Source: Archangium violaceum
Lineage (GTDB): Bacteria; Myxococcota; Myxococcia; Myxococcales; Myxococcaceae
Assembly (NCBI RefSeq): GCF_016859125.1
Contig: NZ_CP069338.1
Location: forward strand, 558,001 to 622,000
Length of the DNA: 64,000 bases
Reading direction: 5' to 3'
Below, piece by piece: positions 48,863 to 58,326 of the stretch (its first letter is position 1; every line of letters starts with the position of its first letter). The notes beneath the pieces were generated by a model. The model made no database searches. It worked only from the letters and a program-made list of their open reading frames with translations, and was not told the origin of the DNA. Both the position numbers and the translations under genes were made by a program.

Positions 48863-49480
48863 TCACTCCCAGGTAATCACATACTCGTTTTCGGTGGGAC
48901 CCAGGGGCCGGGAGACCACCTTGGCCCCCTTCACGTTGGCGGTGTGGAACAGGGACAGGAAGCCCGCTTCGATCCACTGCCGGGGCATGAGGTCATGCTT
49001 GATGATGACGCCGCTCCTGGGGCCCGTCAGCGTCGCCTTGCACTCCGAGTTCCGCGACGCCGCCTCCATGGCCGCCGGCACGTTGCTGATGAGCCGCCGG
49101 GGGTCGCCCTGCGCCATCAACAACAGGACCCGCCCCGCAGCGGACGCATAGAAGGTCCGGCACGCGGCGTAGCCCAGCTCCCACACGGCCTTCTCGAAGT
49201 TGCCGTATTTCTCGCTCAGCAGCCGCGCCGCCATGTAGAGCAGCCGCATGTACGTGTGATGGGGGTAGTTGAAGAAGTCGAGGATCCGCTCCTCGCCGAT
49301 CTCCGTCAGGCAGCGCCGCACGGCATCCTCGCCCAGGTGCTGCCGGACCTCATCCACCACGCTGTTGAGGAACAGCCCGCGCATGAGATCCGTGGGCGCG
49401 AGAAGAGAGAGCCGCCACCGCAACTCCTCCTCCGTACCAAGCTCGAGCTGTGACGGGTCCGCAGTGGCCGGTTTTTCCAT
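48863..49480 (-). CDS. DUF2378 (TIGR02265) myxobacterial paralogous-family protein
   Basis: A 205-residue cytoplasmic protein of the family expanded in Myxococcus. Features include TDLMRGLFLNSVVDEVRQHLG, FFNYPHHTYMRLLYMAARLLSEKYG, AVWELGYAACRTFYASAAGRVLL and SGVIIKHDLMPRQWIEAGFL. The family has a heme-NO-binding-like helical fold by general resemblance, but no function is established. The start was set at MEKPATADP because GAGGG is 6 bases upstream; an ATG two codons earlier is also possible. Confidence 0.88.
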   Translation of the reverse strand: MEKPATADPSQLELGTEEELRWRLSLLAPTDLMRGLFLNSVVDEVRQHLGEDAVRRCLTEIGEERILDFFNYPHHTYMRLLYMAARLLSEKYGNFEKAVWELGYAACRTFYASAAGRVLLLMAQGDPRRLISNVPAAMEAASRNSECKATLTGPRSGVIIKHDLMPRQWIEAGFLSLFHTANVKGAKVVSRPLGPTENEYVITWE

Positions 49481-49801
49481 GTACATCCCTCTTACGACGA
49501 TAGCTCCCGGTACAAGGCTACCCGGTGCCGCGAACTCTGGTAAGGGGCGGCACGTAGCCGGAGCGGCATTGGTCGAGCCGCGACCACTCGGGGAGAAGGC
49601 TCCCGTACTGGGGGAGCGCGAGAATGCGCCCATGCGAGCGAGGGAGGGAGCGCTCTGGATGGAGTCCCTGGGCCGCGGGTGGGAGGGGGATGTGGGGCAC
49701 GGCCCAGGGCGAGCCACTGATCACCGGTATCAAGGTGTTCCTGGTGCTCCTGTGCGCCCGCCCCACCGCCCTCTTCCTGGCGCTCTTCCGCTCGAGCCCC
49801 C
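49481..49801. other. Intergenic region between the kinase and DUF2378 genes
   Basis: About 320 bases with no supported gene. It must contain the DUF2378 promoter and the end of the kinase transcript. I see no strong hairpin, operator or coding pattern; open frames here have poor codon bias. Confidence 0.5.
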
Positions 49802-52222
49802 TCACACGCTCCAGAGGGCCTCGACGCGGGCGCGCACCTTGCGCCGCCCCTCCGCGAAGCCCGGCAGCACACGCAGCGGCTGGAGCGCCGGGCAGTGGTC
49901 GATCCACTCCAGGTCGATGAGCGCCGTGTCCGCGGCCCGGCGGAAGTAGCCCAGCGCCTGCTCCGCATGGCCGCAGAGACCGAGGACCTCCGTGGAGATC
50001 TGGCACATCAACGAGGCGAAACGCGGGCTGTTCGCCTGGGAGATCGACTCGTCGAACATGGGAACGAAATCGAGTGCCCGCACCTCGCCGAGCACCGCGG
50101 AGACATAGAGGCCCGTGATGCGGGAGACGAAGTCCGACTCTTCCGCCACCGCGGCCCCGCACCGTCGCAGCGTCTCCTCATCCCGGGTCCACCCGGCGAC
50201 GCGGGCCCGCAGCGACTCCGCCGCCGTCCGGTGCGCTGGCGACGCGGCCAGCCGCTCCAGCGCCCACCGGTAGTCCTCCATCTTCCCGCGCAGGGCACTG
50301 CAACGGGCGAGCTCGAACAGCGCCGTCACCAGCGAGGGAGACAGATCATAGGCCAGCCGCAGCCGCACGAGCCCCTCGTCCGCGCGGCCCGCCTCGCACT
50401 GCATGTTGCCCAGGTACTCGAGCGTCGGCGCATGCCAGGGCGCGATGTCCAGGCCCGTGCGAAGCGCCGTCACCGCCGAGTGCCAGTCATCCTGCTGGGC
50501 GGCGAGCATCGCCCGCGCCAGGTGTGTCTCGGCCATCGCCGGCGCCAGACGCAGGGCCCGCTCGACACTGGCGCGCGCGGTCGCGGCATCGTCTCGCGAG
50601 GAGTCCTTCATGCTCATGAACCACGTACGCAGGCTCGCGATGGCATGGAGCGCGATGGCGGGCGAGAAGTCCGGCACCAGCTCCAGACACGTGTCGAGCA
50701 GCGCCAGCGGCTCCCTGTCGTGGTGCCCCCGGAAGGCCCCATGGATCAGGGTGTTCGCCTGCCGGTAGAGCGCCAGCGCCTCGGGCGGGGTGCTCGCGCG
50801 CCAACCCGCGAGCACCACCTCACCGCGCAGCTCCTCGGCGATGCGCGGCACCAGCCGATCCTGCAGCTCGAAGGCATCGTTGGAGGCGTGCTCGAACCGG
50901 CCGCTCCACAGCTGGGTGCCGGACTGGGCCTCGAGCAACCGGATGGAGACGCGCACCGCCGGGCCCGCGCTCTGCACCGTCCCGTCCACCACCAATTCCA
51001 CTCCGAGCTCGCGCCCCACGGCCCGTGGGTCTCGTGCCTCACGGAAGCGCGCCGTCACCCCACTGCCGGGCACGCGCAGCCCGCGGGCACGGGAGAGCTG
51101 GTCGATGAGCGCCTCCGTCAACGAGTCCCCCAGGAACTCGGAATCGCGCGGGCCCTGGAAGCGCAGGGGCAGGAGCGCCACCCCCTGCTTCACCGTCGGC
51201 GTGGTGCTGCGGGGCGAGGTGCGCGTCGTGGAGGCGTGGGAGACGGACGCGGGGGCATGAGCTCCCGTCACGGGTGCCGGGATGGGCGGACCCGACAAGG
51301 TGGGCTCCCCCACGCTGACGAGCCAGTCGCGCAGCACCCCGGCCACCTCGAGCGCGCTCGCGGGCCGCTCATCCGGAGCGCGCCCCAGACAGCGGTGCAC
51401 CAGCTCGGCGAGGGGCGGAGGGACGTTGGCGCGCTGCCGCAGGTCCGGCGGAGACTGGCGCAGGCGGGCCATGGCGGCGGCCCACGGCGTCTCACCGGTG
51501 AAGGGCACCTCGCCCGTGAGCATCTCGAACAGCAACAGCCCCACCGCGTAGACATCCGCGCGGGCGTCCACCGGCTCTCCCGACACCTGCTCCGGCGCCA
51601 TGTACATGGGCGTGCCAACGGCCCCCATGGTGCGCGAGGCGAGCTCCCCCGCCAGCGCGCGGGCGATGCCGAAGTCGGTGAGCACGACGCGCCCGCCGGA
51701 CTCGACGAGGATGTTGGCCGGCTTGAGATCCCTGTGCACCACCCCGGCGGCATGGGCCGCGGCCAGCCCCTCGCAGACGGCCAGGGCGAGGCGGGCGGCG
51801 CGAGGCGCGGTCAACGGGCGCTCGCGGGCGAGCAGCGTGCGGAGATCCTCCCCCTCCACGAACTCCATGGTGAGGAAGGTCTGGCCCTCGTGGGTGCCCA
51901 GGTCATGCATCCGCGCCACGTGGGGGTGGGTGATGCGACGCGCCAGGCGGACCTCGCGGCTGAAGCGCTCGATCGCGTCCGGGCCGGCGTCCTCGCCGAG
52001 CTCCAGCCTCTTGAGTGCCACCACGTCGCCCACGAGACTGTCGCGTGCCTGATAGACCGTCCCCATGCCACCGCGGCCGAGCATGCGCAGCAGGGCATAC
52101 CGCCCGGCGAACAGAGGCCCGGACGGGGACTCCCTGGGTGGAGTCGAATCCGTGGTGGCGCGAATGACGGTGCGGTCGCCCTCATCGGGGGCGGAATCGG
52201 ACAGTGGACGATTGTCGGGCAC
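49802..52222 (-). CDS. Eukaryote-like Ser/Thr protein kinase with TPR-like C terminus
   Basis: An 806-residue cytoplasmic kinase starting at GTG. The kinase domain (about residues 40-300) shows the Gly loop LGRGGMGTVYQAR, VALKRLELGE, HRDLKPANILVE near residue 158, TDFGIARAL and GTPMYMAPEQVSGEPVDARADVYAVG. A Pro/Ser/Thr linker leads to a TolB-like domain (VALLPLRFQGPRDSEFLGDSLTEALIDQLSRARGLRV, VDGTVQSAGPAVRVSIRLLEAQSGTQLWSGRFE). TPR-like helical repeats follow to the end. This kinase-TolB-TPR layout is common in myxobacteria. No membrane helix is seen. The nearby FHA proteins are possible readers of its output. It is divergent from the deaminase gene. Confidence 0.93.
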   Translation of the reverse strand: MPDNRPLSDSAPDEGDRTVIRATTDSTPPRESPSGPLFAGRYALLRMLGRGGMGTVYQARDSLVGDVVALKRLELGEDAGPDAIERFSREVRLARRITHPHVARMHDLGTHEGQTFLTMEFVEGEDLRTLLARERPLTAPRAARLALAVCEGLAAAHAAGVVHRDLKPANILVESGGRVVLTDFGIARALAGELASRTMGAVGTPMYMAPEQVSGEPVDARADVYAVGLLLFEMLTGEVPFTGETPWAAAMARLRQSPPDLRQRANVPPPLAELVHRCLGRAPDERPASALEVAGVLRDWLVSVGEPTLSGPPIPAPVTGAHAPASVSHASTTRTSPRSTTPTVKQGVALLPLRFQGPRDSEFLGDSLTEALIDQLSRARGLRVPGSGVTARFREARDPRAVGRELGVELVVDGTVQSAGPAVRVSIRLLEAQSGTQLWSGRFEHASNDAFELQDRLVPRIAEELRGEVVLAGWRASTPPEALALYRQANTLIHGAFRGHHDREPLALLDTCLELVPDFSPAIALHAIASLRTWFMSMKDSSRDDAATARASVERALRLAPAMAETHLARAMLAAQQDDWHSAVTALRTGLDIAPWHAPTLEYLGNMQCEAGRADEGLVRLRLAYDLSPSLVTALFELARCSALRGKMEDYRWALERLAASPAHRTAAESLRARVAGWTRDEETLRRCGAAVAEESDFVSRITGLYVSAVLGEVRALDFVPMFDESISQANSPRFASLMCQISTEVLGLCGHAEQALGYFRRAADTALIDLEWIDHCPALQPLRVLPGFAEGRRKVRARVEALWSV

Positions 52223-52310
52223 GGCGCCTGCAATGTAACCCGCCCCCCCCCTGCCCCGCCATTCACCCGGGTACGATACTCTCGGGCGTTCGACGAAAGA
52301 GAGACCCTCG

Positions 52311-53645
52311 ATGACGGATACCTGCATCCGCGACTGTCACGCGCTCGTACCGGACCCGAGCGGTTCGCTCACCCTCGCCCGCCACCAGGACATCCTGGTC
52401 CGCGGCAACCGCATCGCGGAGCTCCGCCCCACCGGGAGCCCCATCGAGCCCGGCGTCACCGTGCTCGAGGCGAACCGGATGCTCGCCATGCCCGGGCTCA
52501 TCAACACGCACGCCCACGTCCCCATGGTGCTCTTCCGGGGACTGGCCGAGGACGTGCCCATCGCTCGCTGGTTCAACGAATTCATCTGGCCGCTGGAGAG
52601 CAACCTCACCGAGGAGGATGTCTACTGGGGCGCGCAGCTGGGCCTCATCGAGATGATCGAAGGGGGCGTCACCACGGTGGCCGACCACTACTTCTTCATG
52701 GACCGGGTCGCCCAGGCCGTCGAGGAGGCCGGCACCCGGGCACATCTCGGGTGGGCCGTGTTCTCCAGCCGCGGCCACGAGGTTCTCGCCGAGACCGCCG
52801 CCTTCGCCGAGCGCTGGAAGGGGGGGGCTGGTGGCCGCATCACCACCTGCATGGCGCCACACGCGCCCTACACCTGCGATGACGGCTTCCTGCGCGCCTC
52901 GGCCGAACACGCCGCGCGGCTGGGGATCGGCATCCACATCCACGCCGCCGAGGAGATGAACCAGACGCTCGCCAGCGTGCAGAAGCGGGGACTGACGCCC
53001 ATCCAGGTGCTCCAGGACACCGGCATCCTCGACGTGCCCACCCTCATCGCCCATGGCTGCGGCCTGCTGCCCCAGGATCTCGAGTTGCTCGCCCGCCATC
53101 GCGAGAACGTGAGCATCGCCCACGCGCCCAAGACCTATCTCAAGCTGGTCATGGGCATCGCCCCCATCCGCGCCCTGCGCAAGGCCGGTATCCCGGTGGG
53201 ACTGGCCACCGACGGCGCCGTCAGCAACAACACCCTCGATATCCTCGAGAGCCTGCGCCTCATGGCCCTGCTGCAGAAGCACGAGGCGCTCGACCCCGAG
53301 GTGATGCCCCTCCATGAGGCGCTCGACATCGCCACGCGGGGCAGCGCCGCCGCGCTGGGCATGGGCGACCGGCTGGGAGTGCTCGCGCCCGGCTACCAGG
53401 CGGACATCCTCCTCGTGGACACCCGGGGGACCCACTGGCAGCCCCCCCACAACCTCATGGCCGGGCTGGTGTACAGCGCTCGCGCCAGCGACGTGCACAC
53501 CGTCATGGTCGATGGCCGCGTCATCATGCGCGAGCGCCGCCTGCTCACGATCGACAAGGAGCGCGTCCTCACCGAAGTGGCGAAGACCATGGAGCGCCTG
53601 GCCCAGCGCGTGCCCGAGTCCCGCATTCAGAGCTACCGGCCATGA
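52311..53645 (+). CDS. Amidohydrolase, MtaD/SsnA-type deaminase
   Basis: A 444-residue metal-dependent hydrolase of the ATZ/TRZ group, which includes 5-methylthioadenosine/S-adenosylhomocysteine deaminase. Metal ligands are visible: HAH in LINTHAHVPM near residue 67, His in IHIHAAEEMNQT, HAPKTYLKL, and Asp in ATDGAVSNNTLDILE. Substrate specificity among MTA, SAH, guanine or chlorinated pyrimidines cannot be read directly, though MtaD is the commonest match for this motif set. Monocistronic, convergent with the cytochrome-like lipoprotein gene. Confidence 0.9.
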   Translation: MTDTCIRDCHALVPDPSGSLTLARHQDILVRGNRIAELRPTGSPIEPGVTVLEANRMLAMPGLINTHAHVPMVLFRGLAEDVPIARWFNEFIWPLESNLTEEDVYWGAQLGLIEMIEGGVTTVADHYFFMDRVAQAVEEAGTRAHLGWAVFSSRGHEVLAETAAFAERWKGGAGGRITTCMAPHAPYTCDDGFLRASAEHAARLGIGIHIHAAEEMNQTLASVQKRGLTPIQVLQDTGILDVPTLIAHGCGLLPQDLELLARHRENVSIAHAPKTYLKLVMGIAPIRALRKAGIPVGLATDGAVSNNTLDILESLRLMALLQKHEALDPEVMPLHEALDIATRGSAAALGMGDRLGVLAPGYQADILLVDTRGTHWQPPHNLMAGLVYSARASDVHTVMVDGRVIMRERRLLTIDKERVLTEVAKTMERLAQRVPESRIQSYRP

Positions 53646-53658
53646 ACCTCCATCCCAT

Positions 53659-53684
53659 CGCGGGCGTCGCCTGGTACGCCCGCG
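53659..53684. terminator. Bidirectional terminator hairpin
   Basis: CGCGGGCGT and ACGCCCGCG form a perfect 9-bp stem with an 8-base loop in the 54-base gap between two convergent stops. No U-run. Confidence 0.5.
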
Positions 53685-53699
53685 GACGGCCTCGGGTCC

Positions 53700-55073
53700 T
53701 CAGTTCTCCGCGGCTCCGGCCAGGAGGATCCAGTTCTCGATGGACTGGCGATCGGCGTCGGGCAGCGGAGAGTTCCCGTTGAGCGGGTTGATGGGCATGC
53801 GGCTGCCGGTGATGCTGCCGTCGCCGGTGAGCTTGAGGTACAGGTAGCTCTTCTCCAGGCTGCCGCGCTCGATGAGGTTGAGCGAGGGCTTCTGGCTCGA
53901 GGGCTTCATCACCAGGCGCTCGTAGACCTCATGGGAGGTGCCGAGCAGGTTCAGCCCGCCCTGCGGGTTGTCACCCCCGTGGCAGCCGCCGCAGTTCGAC
54001 TGGAGGATGGGCAGCACGCGCCCGCTCCACGTGTCACCGGAGCCCGCGAGGCTGAGGGCCGACGGGTTCGCCGAGTACGTGCACTTGTTGTAGTCGATGG
54101 ACGAGGACAGGCTCCACTGCGTGGCGTTCGAGTCGAGCCCCTCGATGAAGCACATCAGCGCCAGCATGTCCGGCACGTTCGGCGGCTGGTTGGCCAGCGG
54201 CATGCGCGTCCCGGGGACCGTCTGGTCGGCCATGTACCCACGCAGGCGCGCCACCAGGTAGCTTTCCTCGGGCTTGCCCGGCTTGATGAGCGGCACGGTG
54301 TTGCCGGGGACGCGCGCACCAAAGGTGCCGTTGCGGTTCTGGTCGCCCTGCACGATGCCGCTGGCCACCAGGCCCTCCACGGTGTCGCGCTGGTTCTCGC
54401 TCACCTGGGCGAACAGGTGCTTCCGATCATCGCCGAGCACCCACCAGGTCGTCTTGTAACTGGCGAAGGCCAGTTCCTGCACGTTGCCCTGGCCGTTGAC
54501 GAAGGTGCGGATGAAGGTACCCGTGGCGTTGAGGCGCTCCTCCTTCACGGGCACGGGATCGTGCAGGTACAGGTGCAGGCCCACGGTGCTGGCGTCCGGC
54601 CGCGCCCCGTTGTCGAACTGCGGCGTCTCGCCGGGGACGAGCTCGAACCAGCCGATTTCGATCTCCTTGAAGGTCTGCTCTGCGAAGCGGAAGCGGTCGC
54701 CCAGGCGCTCGCACCGGTCGAACACGCCCGTCGGGTTTCCGGACTGCACGTTGCACGGGGCGTTGATGGAGGCCACGAAGGTGCCCGGCGTGTGCAGGTC
54801 CGGGTACTCCTTCTGGTTATGGCACACGCCATTGCTGCCGCTGCACGTGCGCATCACCAGCTTGCGGTGCAGGTCGATCCCCGTGGGGTACGTCAGCTGC
54901 GCCGCCAGCACGTCCACGTCCGAGCCCGTGTACGGCACCACGTCCGTGGACGTGCCCGGCGTGGGGCGATTCGGCTCGAAGGGGATGGAGCCCGGGTCCT
55001 GCGTGTTGGGACCGGAGGAGCCACAGGCCAGCGTCAGGGCACCGAGGGAGGCAACGAGAAGGGAGCGCTTCAT
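53700..55073 (-). CDS. Cytochrome-c-like lipoprotein of the DUF1501 operon
   Basis: A 457-residue lipoprotein (lipobox LTLAC). It has a CxxCH heme motif in LQSNCGGCHGGDNPQGGLNLL near residue 365 and a further Cys/His cluster, RTCSGSNGVCHNQ, near residue 80 that is not a standard heme motif. SYLYLKLTGDGSITGSRMPIN and a repeat-like SYLVARLRGYMADQTVPGTRMPL are typical of planctomycete-type cytochrome c domains. Its ATG overlaps the stop of the DUF1501 gene (ATGA), so it is translated from the same mRNA. Possible redox partner or structural protein; function unknown. Confidence 0.82.
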   Translation of the reverse strand: MKRSLLVASLGALTLACGSSGPNTQDPGSIPFEPNRPTPGTSTDVVPYTGSDVDVLAAQLTYPTGIDLHRKLVMRTCSGSNGVCHNQKEYPDLHTPGTFVASINAPCNVQSGNPTGVFDRCERLGDRFRFAEQTFKEIEIGWFELVPGETPQFDNGARPDASTVGLHLYLHDPVPVKEERLNATGTFIRTFVNGQGNVQELAFASYKTTWWVLGDDRKHLFAQVSENQRDTVEGLVASGIVQGDQNRNGTFGARVPGNTVPLIKPGKPEESYLVARLRGYMADQTVPGTRMPLANQPPNVPDMLALMCFIEGLDSNATQWSLSSSIDYNKCTYSANPSALSLAGSGDTWSGRVLPILQSNCGGCHGGDNPQGGLNLLGTSHEVYERLVMKPSSQKPSLNLIERGSLEKSYLYLKLTGDGSITGSRMPINPLNGNSPLPDADRQSIENWILLAGAAEN

Positions 55074-56479
55074 GCGAAGAAGTCCTGGATGGGAGCGTCC
55101 GCGGGGAAGATGCCCTGGTGGTCGGCACCGAGCAGGTCCAACATCGTCTTGAGCACCGAGCGGTAGGAGTACACCTGACCGGTGGCCTTGAGGTTCGAGC
55201 GGTTCACCGAGCCCAGGCTCTTGCCGCCCTTGCCAGCGGCGGAGATGACGCCGCCCATGAAGGGCATGGACATCCACCGGGTGGCCAGGTCGGGGCCGTG
55301 GTCGCTACCGTTGGCGGAGTTGAAGCGGCTGCCACCCGTGGTGCGGCCGAACTCGCTGCCGAGCACCACCAGCGTCTTGTCCCAGTACGAGCCGCCCTCG
55401 GGGTGCTGCATCCGCTGGAGGGCCGTGCGCAGGCCACTCACCAGCCGGTTGGCGGCCTCCATCTCGCCCGGGAGCTCGGCGTCCTCGCGCGAGTGGAAGT
55501 CGTAGCCCCCCTGGTTGAGGAACACCGCCGGGCAGCCGAAATGGAAGAGGCGCAGCGCGAGCGCCGCCCGCTGGCCCGTGGTGTCCGTGCCCAGCAGCGT
55601 CCGCAGCTCCTTGTTGGAGATGCCGTCCACCACGTCATTGCTATCGGTGCTCACCCGGAGCATCGGGTCGCGGAAGATCTTCCCGTAGTCGCTCGTGGCC
55701 TTGCGCGTCTGCTGGTACGTCTCCACACTCCCTTGCAGCGCCGTGTGGAGCCTGTCCCGGAAGCGGGCGTCCATCTTCGTGGCGATGGTGCGAGCCCACT
55801 CCGGCAGGCTCGAGTCCGGGTCCACGCTGAAGCCCTGGAAGTTGCTGCCCTCCAGCACCGGCGGCCGGTAGGTGGCGTATTCGGGCGAGCCCGTGGCCAT
55901 GCCCGCCTCGCCCAGGCTGAAGGCCGGCAGCAGGGTGACGCCCCGCGAGGCCGCCTCCTTCACACGCTCGCGCACCCCGTAGTTGACGTACGTCAGGAAG
56001 CCGGTGGCCCCGCCCACGTAGCCCGTGAGGAAGCGCTCCAGGCCCGTGCCGTGGCCACCATCCGCGCGCGCCGAGAAGGGCTCGTGGTCCACGCACGGCA
56101 GCACGCAGATTTCATTGGTGAAGTCCGTCACCGGCTTCATGCCCAGGTCGCGGCGCGGCTTGCCTTCCTCCCCGTCCAGCCACCCCGCGCGCTCCAGCAG
56201 CTTGCCCACACCCCACTCGGTGCCGGACGCGGGGTTCGCCTTGCCAAAGGGGTTGAACTCGTCGGCCACGTCGCCGTTGAAGGCGGTGGTGAAGCGGAAG
56301 CCGCCGGACAGGCGGATGTAGATGAGGTGGCGCACGGTGCCGTGCCCGGCCGTCTGGGCACGGGCCTCACGCGGCAGCCACAGGTGGGGAAAGGCCAGCG
56401 CGGCGGTACCAGCGCCCAGCCCCTGCAGCAGCCGGCGGCGGCCGAAGGTGACGGACTTCGTGTCATCGGAGTCGGACAT
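55070..56479 (-). CDS. Tat-exported DUF1501 protein
   Basis: A 469-residue protein with a twin-arginine signal (GRRRLLQGLGAGTAALAFP). The DUF1501 core, a sulfatase/alkaline-phosphatase-like fold, shows VRHLIYIRLSGGFRFTTAFNGD, LRLFHFGCPAVFLNQGGYDFHSREDAEL and LVVLGSEFGRTTGGSRFNSANGSDHGP. The Tat signal implies folding in the cytoplasm, often with a cofactor or metal. DUF1501 proteins are abundant beside DUF1549/DUF1800 genes in planctomycetes, where the role is not known. Middle gene of the operon, with a 4-base overlap to the next. Confidence 0.9.
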   Translation of the reverse strand: MSDSDDTKSVTFGRRRLLQGLGAGTAALAFPHLWLPREARAQTAGHGTVRHLIYIRLSGGFRFTTAFNGDVADEFNPFGKANPASGTEWGVGKLLERAGWLDGEEGKPRRDLGMKPVTDFTNEICVLPCVDHEPFSARADGGHGTGLERFLTGYVGGATGFLTYVNYGVRERVKEAASRGVTLLPAFSLGEAGMATGSPEYATYRPPVLEGSNFQGFSVDPDSSLPEWARTIATKMDARFRDRLHTALQGSVETYQQTRKATSDYGKIFRDPMLRVSTDSNDVVDGISNKELRTLLGTDTTGQRAALALRLFHFGCPAVFLNQGGYDFHSREDAELPGEMEAANRLVSGLRTALQRMQHPEGGSYWDKTLVVLGSEFGRTTGGSRFNSANGSDHGPDLATRWMSMPFMGGVISAAGKGGKSLGSVNRSNLKATGQVYSYRSVLKTMLDLLGADHQGIFPADAPIQDFFA

Positions 56480-56497
56480 GGGAGAGGGCTCCGTGGG

Positions 56498-58297
56498 CTA
56501 GTAGAAGACGCGCTCCGCGCTCGACAGCAGCGCGAAGCAGAAGGGCCGGGCGAAATCCTCCGCCGAGCACAGGGTGAGGGCACACGCCGTACCGGCCTCG
56601 CGGGCCTCGGCCCGCTCCGTGTCATCCGGCGAACGGCCGAGCAACAGCCGGTACTGGTGGGTGGCGATCTCCTCGGCCACGTCCGCGTTCACCGCGCGGC
56701 TCGGGCCCACGCTCGCGGGAAGCAGCTTCTCCACCGCCGCCGCGCCCTTCACCGCCGGGTCCAGCGTGGGGTTGCACAGCGTCTGCACGAAGGAGAGCTG
56801 GGTGGCGGTGGTGAGGATGCTCACCACGCGGAAGCGTCCGCCCACCACGTTCTCCGGGCAGCCTCCCAGGGTGCGAGCCACCTCCGAGTAGCGCTCGTCC
56901 ACCTCGCCCTTCTCGTCCATCTTCCAGCGCGACTCCTGCAGCACCCGGTAGGCGGCGACACTGCCCGAGTTCAGCAGCGCCTCCGGCTGGCTGATGCGGT
57001 GGTCGCACCCGGACAGCTCGAGGCCCGTGTTGCGGGCCATGGAGTCGATCCACACCTCCGCGTCCACCTGCTTGAGCGGGCCGTACGTCCACCGGTAGGC
57101 GTTGGACGAGGCCCCCTCGGCGGACTGGAGGTAGGCCGCGGAGGTGGCCACCGCGTAGTGCACCGAGCGGATGTCCCCGTTGTTCCGCAGCACCCAGCGC
57201 ACCAGTTCCTCGCGCACCTCGGGAACCTTCGCGGACAGCTCATACCCCAGGTACTGCATGAGCACGTCGTCCACCGCGCGCTCCCAGAAGTCCAGCTGGC
57301 CCGCGACGATGCGACCCGGCGTCTGGAGCTGCGCCCACTCCTCACCGGAGAGCAGACCGCTCCACAACGTCAGCTCCCTCAGGTTCGGGTCGCGCGCGGC
57401 GCGCAGGTCCGGCGTGAAGATGACCTCGTTGTAGCCCCACAGCACGCTGGCGCACTCGCCTCGGGACACCTCGTCCACGGCCCCGGTGTCATCCAGGCAG
57501 CGGAAGCGGATGAAGGCGTCCGGCAGGCGCATCCCCAGCTGCGGATGGTCGTAGTAGCCCGAGTGCCACAGCTTGTAGAGGCGCGCCATGTCCGCGCGCT
57601 CATGCTCGAAGGGCGGGCGGCCCAGGAACTGGGTGAAGAGCGCCTCGGCCTTGTCGCCCGGATCCGCGTAGCGGCGGGTGAACACCGGATGGGCGCTCAC
57701 CACCGCCGCGAACAGGTCATACGGCACCAGCCCGCGGTACAGCTTCGCCACCAGCCGATCCATGTCGTAGATGGCCTGGAGGCTCGTCACCTCGTTGCTG
57801 TAGAGGAAGCGGTCCGCGGCGCGGCGCTGCTGGACGAGGATGAACTCGTCGCTGTCCATCAGCCGCTTCACCGTGGCGCCCCACCCGCCCGAGCACGTGG
57901 ACTCGGCCTCGTCGGCCGTGGGCACGCGCCCGAGCATGTCCACGAAGAGCCGGCGGCAGGCCTCGGCCTGGACGATGGGACGGCTGGACAGCCCCACGCC
58001 CCACAGGCTGCGGCACAGCCCGCGGTTGACGGGGTTCTGCAGACCTGCCTCGTTGCAGTACTTCACGCAGTCCGCGTCACAGTCCGGCGGGCGCGTGTCG
58101 TTGGGCAGCGTCGAGACCGGGCGCGCCGCGGGCAGCACGTCATCCCCGCCCGAGAAGTTGCCCGACGTGATGGGATCCCCATTGCCCACCATGCCCCCGG
58201 GACCGGCGGCCACCTGCTCCGGCTCGAAGGTGTACGTGGGCTGGCACGCGGCCAACACCGCGAGCACGGGGAGGAAGAGCGTCCGAGACACGGCCAT
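56498..58297 (-). CDS. DUF1549/DUF1800-like lipoprotein
   Basis: A 599-residue lipoprotein (lipobox VLAAC) with GGGAG before the ATG. It is mostly alpha-helical, with CRRLFVDMLGRVPTADEAES, the second FTQFLGRPPFEHERADMARLYKLW and a third YRLLLGRSPDDTERAEA: three copies of the LGRxP-type segment seen in DUF1549/DUF1800 proteins. It lies 18 bases before the DUF1501 gene. Pairing of such a protein with DUF1501 is the standard arrangement for this family. Activity unknown. Confidence 0.78.
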   Translation of the reverse strand: MAVSRTLFLPVLAVLAACQPTYTFEPEQVAAGPGGMVGNGDPITSGNFSGGDDVLPAARPVSTLPNDTRPPDCDADCVKYCNEAGLQNPVNRGLCRSLWGVGLSSRPIVQAEACRRLFVDMLGRVPTADEAESTCSGGWGATVKRLMDSDEFILVQQRRAADRFLYSNEVTSLQAIYDMDRLVAKLYRGLVPYDLFAAVVSAHPVFTRRYADPGDKAEALFTQFLGRPPFEHERADMARLYKLWHSGYYDHPQLGMRLPDAFIRFRCLDDTGAVDEVSRGECASVLWGYNEVIFTPDLRAARDPNLRELTLWSGLLSGEEWAQLQTPGRIVAGQLDFWERAVDDVLMQYLGYELSAKVPEVREELVRWVLRNNGDIRSVHYAVATSAAYLQSAEGASSNAYRWTYGPLKQVDAEVWIDSMARNTGLELSGCDHRISQPEALLNSGSVAAYRVLQESRWKMDEKGEVDERYSEVARTLGGCPENVVGGRFRVVSILTTATQLSFVQTLCNPTLDPAVKGAAAVEKLLPASVGPSRAVNADVAEEIATHQYRLLLGRSPDDTERAEAREAGTACALTLCSAEDFARPFCFALLSSAERVFY

Positions 58298-58326
58298 GCG
58301 CGACTCCCTGCGGAAGGTGGAGGGAC

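Noticed and set aside
48633-49151. 172-residue plus-strand open frame
   Set aside because: Antisense to the DUF2378 gene over most of its length, with no homology-like pattern or ribosome site.
49741-49801. Possible sigma-54 promoter (TGGC...GC)
   Set aside because: The GG-GC spacing is one base short of the -24/-12 rule.
49895-52882. 995-residue plus-strand open frame
   Set aside because: Runs antisense through the kinase and then out of frame through the deaminase; no coherent domain.
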